17,150 nucleotides of DNA from Cymbomonas tetramitiformis (taxonomy: Eukaryota > Chlorophyta > Pyramimonadophyceae > Pyramimonadales > Pyramimonadaceae): assembly GCA_001247695.2 (NCBI GenBank), contig LGRX02013901.1, positions 1-17,150 of the forward strand, in the 5' to 3' direction. The stretch's first letter is position 1; each line of letters opens with the position of its first letter. Below the pieces are notes generated by a model, which was given only the letters and a program-made list of their open reading frames with translations, was not told where the DNA came from and did no database searches. Position numbers and translations under genes: made by a program. Of the stretch, positions 15,185 to 17,150 are shown piece by piece.

Positions 15185-16367
15185 AGGCCGGGTCCATGCG
15201 GTCCCGGGACCAATAGGGACCCCTCATGGACCCCATATGGACCCGTATGGACCACATGGACCCCACATGGACCCGTGAAAAATGGATCACATGGACCCGT
15301 CGATGAAGCCTTCGGGCTTTTACCACTAGATTGGTCCAAAAGTTCCTATCGGTCCGGGGTGGGTCCCACACTTGGTACCACTGATTTCTCGGTCCATGCG
15401 ACATTTCACCATGGGTCCATGCGGTGTTTCGTCGGTCCATGTGGGGTCCATGTGTCCATCGAAATCTCACCACGGATTCCTCGCCGCTGGCGTGGGGGAC
15501 CTCGCATGGACCCGTATGGCCATGCTTTAAGGCAGCATGTGGTGCATGGACCGACCCTGGACCGACCCCGGACCGACCCTGGACCAAACATGATCGCTCG
15601 GACCCAGGTTGGACCAGCACGGACCAAACCTCCGATAGGCGCCCAACCGTACGGACCATATATGGACCTCGCGTGGACCCCGCGTGGACCCCGCATGGAC
15701 CCATGGGTGGAGCACTCGAGATGGACTGCACGGGGGAGGCGATGCGTGGACCTCGCATGGACCTCGCATGGACCCGGGAGTGGCGCACCCAAGATGGGGT
15801 GCGTGGTGAAGGCGATGCGTGGACCTCGCATGGACCCAGCATGGGCCCCGCATGGACCCGTAGGGTGGCACACCCGAGATAGACTGCGCGGAGAAGGCGA
15901 TGCGTGGACCTCGCATGGACCCGTGGTGTGGCGCACCCGGCATGGGTTGCATGGTGAAGGCGATGCGTGGACCCCGCATGGACCCCGCATGGACCAGTGG
16001 GGGGCGCACCCAAGATGGACTGCACGGGGAAGGCGATGCGTGGACCTCGCATGGACCCGTAGGGTGGCGCACCCGAGATAGACTGCGCGAAGAAGGCGAT
16101 GTGTGGACCTCGCATGGGCCCGTGGGGTGGCGCACCCGGCATGGGTTGCGTGGTGAAGGCGATGCGTGGACCTCGCATGGACCCCGCATGGACCAGTGGG
16201 GGGAGCACCCGAGGTGGACTGCACGGGGAAGGCGATGCGTGGACCTCGCATGGACACGTGGGGTGGCGCACCCGAGATAGGGTGCACGGGGAAGGTGATG
16301 TGTGGACCTCGCATGGACCCGTGGGGTGGCGCACCCGAGATAGGGTGCACGGGGAAGGTGATGTGTC
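15185..16367. repeat. GC-rich minisatellite based on catggacccg, with 63/73-bp higher-order units
   Basis: From 15738 to 16356 the array resolves into nine units starting with gg(c/t)gatg(c/t)gtggacc at 15738, 15811, 15896, 15959, 16032, 16095, 16158, 16231 and 16294. Their lengths are 73, 85, 63, 73, 63, 63, 73, 63 and 63 bp. The 10-bp steps come from one extra catggaccccg core. Unit tails fall into three types that recur in the same order. From 15185 to about 15735 the array is older and irregular. There the core occurs in both orientations (ggtccatg and catggacc), with a perfect 12-bp palindrome at 15200-15211 and a ggaccgaccct run at 15551-15585. Long open frames across it are repeat artefacts. 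Confidence 0.9.
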
Positions 16368-16620
16368 ACTAATGAAAATGGGAATATATGAATAATAAGT
16401 CAACCGGATAAAAACATTTCAGCATACATAAAAAAATATCAACAACAACTCAAAGTATATCAGTATTTTGACATATTATTAAGCCGTTATAATTTCAAAT
16501 GGATTTGAATGAAGTACGAGAAGCATATTTTTCTCATATGTCAATAATATATCAAATCCTTGATAGATACATACATACCAAGGCTACTAATCGGTTATGA
16601 ATTGTGTAAAGCAATTATCC
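16368..16620. other. AT-rich spacer, nothing recognised
   Basis: Composition drops abruptly from GC-rich minisatellite to AT-rich DNA with short runs (acatacata, aaaaaat). No open frame, RNA or repeat longer than a few bases was seen. Confidence 0.6.
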
Positions 16621-17150
16621 AGATTTTCTACATCGGGCAATTTGGTCTACGTTAGATTTCCATATTTCAGTTTTGGGCTATTTTTGCTCTACGGTAGATT
16701 TCCAGATTTCAGTTTTTAGAATGCTTGGTTTCAGATTTTCTACCTCGGTCAATTTGCTCTACGTTAGATTTCCATATTTCAGTTTCGGGCTATTTTTGCT
16801 CTACGTTAGAGCATTTATATTTCAGTTTTTGAAATGCTTGATTTCAGATTTACTACCTCGGTCAATTTGCTCTACGTTAGATTTCCATATTTCAGTTTTG
16901 GGCTATTTTTGCTCTACGTTAGATTTCCAGCTTTCAGTTTTTGGAATGCTTGGTTTCAGATTTTCTACATCGGGCAATTTGGTCTACGTTAGATTTCCGT
17001 ATTTCAGTTTTGGGCTATTTTTGCTCTACGGTAGATTTCCAGATTTCAGTTTTTGGAATGCTTGGTTTCAGATTTTCTACCTCGGTCAATTTGCTCTACG
17101 TTAGATTTCCATATTTCAGTTTCGGGCTATTTTCGCTCTACGTTAGAGCA
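16621..17150. repeat. 112-bp AT-rich satellite with 337-bp higher-order period (runs off window)
   Basis: Anchor c(a/c)tcgg(g/t)caattt(g)(g/c)tctacg starts at 16631, 16743, 16856, 16968 and 17080, a period of 112-113 bp. Units 1 and 4 share catcgggcaatttgg; units 2 and 5 share the variant tttcgggctattt and ctacgttagagca. The array is therefore ordered in blocks of three (337 bp). Each unit itself contains two related halves built on ctctacgttagatttcca(t/g)atttcagtttt. A 143-codon open frame across it is a repeat artefact. Confidence 0.93.

Noticed and set aside
15185..16403. N-terminal 400 codons of the 725-codon frame and plus-strand frames over the 63/73-bp array
   Set aside because: Pure minisatellite translation; the 10-bp core steps change frame between units. 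Integrase sequence begins only near 15180.
16673..17104. 143-codon plus-strand frame rich in Phe, Ser and Tyr
   Set aside because: Translation of the 112-bp AT-rich satellite with the period visible in the peptide; no coding evidence.
16621..17150. Possible CRISPR array
   Set aside because: Adjacent repeats without unique spacers, unit of 112 bp, and a eukaryotic retroelement setting.

Overview
The window looks like a repeat-rich intergenic stretch of a eukaryotic nuclear genome. Evidence: Ty3/gypsy-type retroelement coding on the minus strand, a C4HC3 PHD finger, an LTR with a TATA box and polypurine tract, a plausible spliceosomal intron, and several satellite and minisatellite arrays. GC-rich coding and the retroelement domain style suggest a green microalga or similar protist, but this is a guess; no host housekeeping gene is present to settle it.

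Layout, read along the minus strand (high to low coordinates). 17150-16621: a 112-bp satellite with a 337-bp higher-order period, running off the window. 16620-16368: AT-rich sequence with nothing recognisable. 16367-15185: a GC-rich minisatellite built on a 10-bp core (catggacccg), organised at its right end as 63/73-bp units. 15184-13059: the 3' half of LTR retroelement B: integrase C-terminal half (catalytic Glu present, the two Asp lost), PHD finger, linker, methyltransferase-like domain, stop, polypurine tract, about 226-bp LTR. 13059-11931: a 12-bp minisatellite (ggcgccaaggag). 11940-11643: the integrase C-terminal domain of another retroelement remnant (C). 11625-11270: a small gene with a cysteine cluster and an AT-hook, probably with one intron. 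11110-8890: about 2.2 kb without convincing genes but with a tRNA-like pol III promoter, several palindromes and a three-copy repeat of about 225 bp. 8886-1: retroelement A: gag with zinc knuckle, retropepsin, about 4-5 kb of unrecognised coding sequence, reverse transcriptase, start of RNase H, continuing past base 1.

Element A is at least partly decayed: a gag/protease frame change, an in-frame stop at 3930-3928, several frame changes between protease and reverse transcriptase, and a 4-bp insertion at the end of the reverse transcriptase. Element B needs two frame changes between the PHD finger and the methyltransferase-like domain. Both integrase remnants (B and C) are cut on their 5' side exactly where a minisatellite begins.

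The most interesting signals are the PHD finger plus methyltransferase-like domain forming the C-terminus of an LTR-element polyprotein (its stop lies 25 nt before the polypurine tract), and the unusually long unknown region between protease and reverse transcriptase in element A. All family assignments come from reading motifs by eye; no database search was run.
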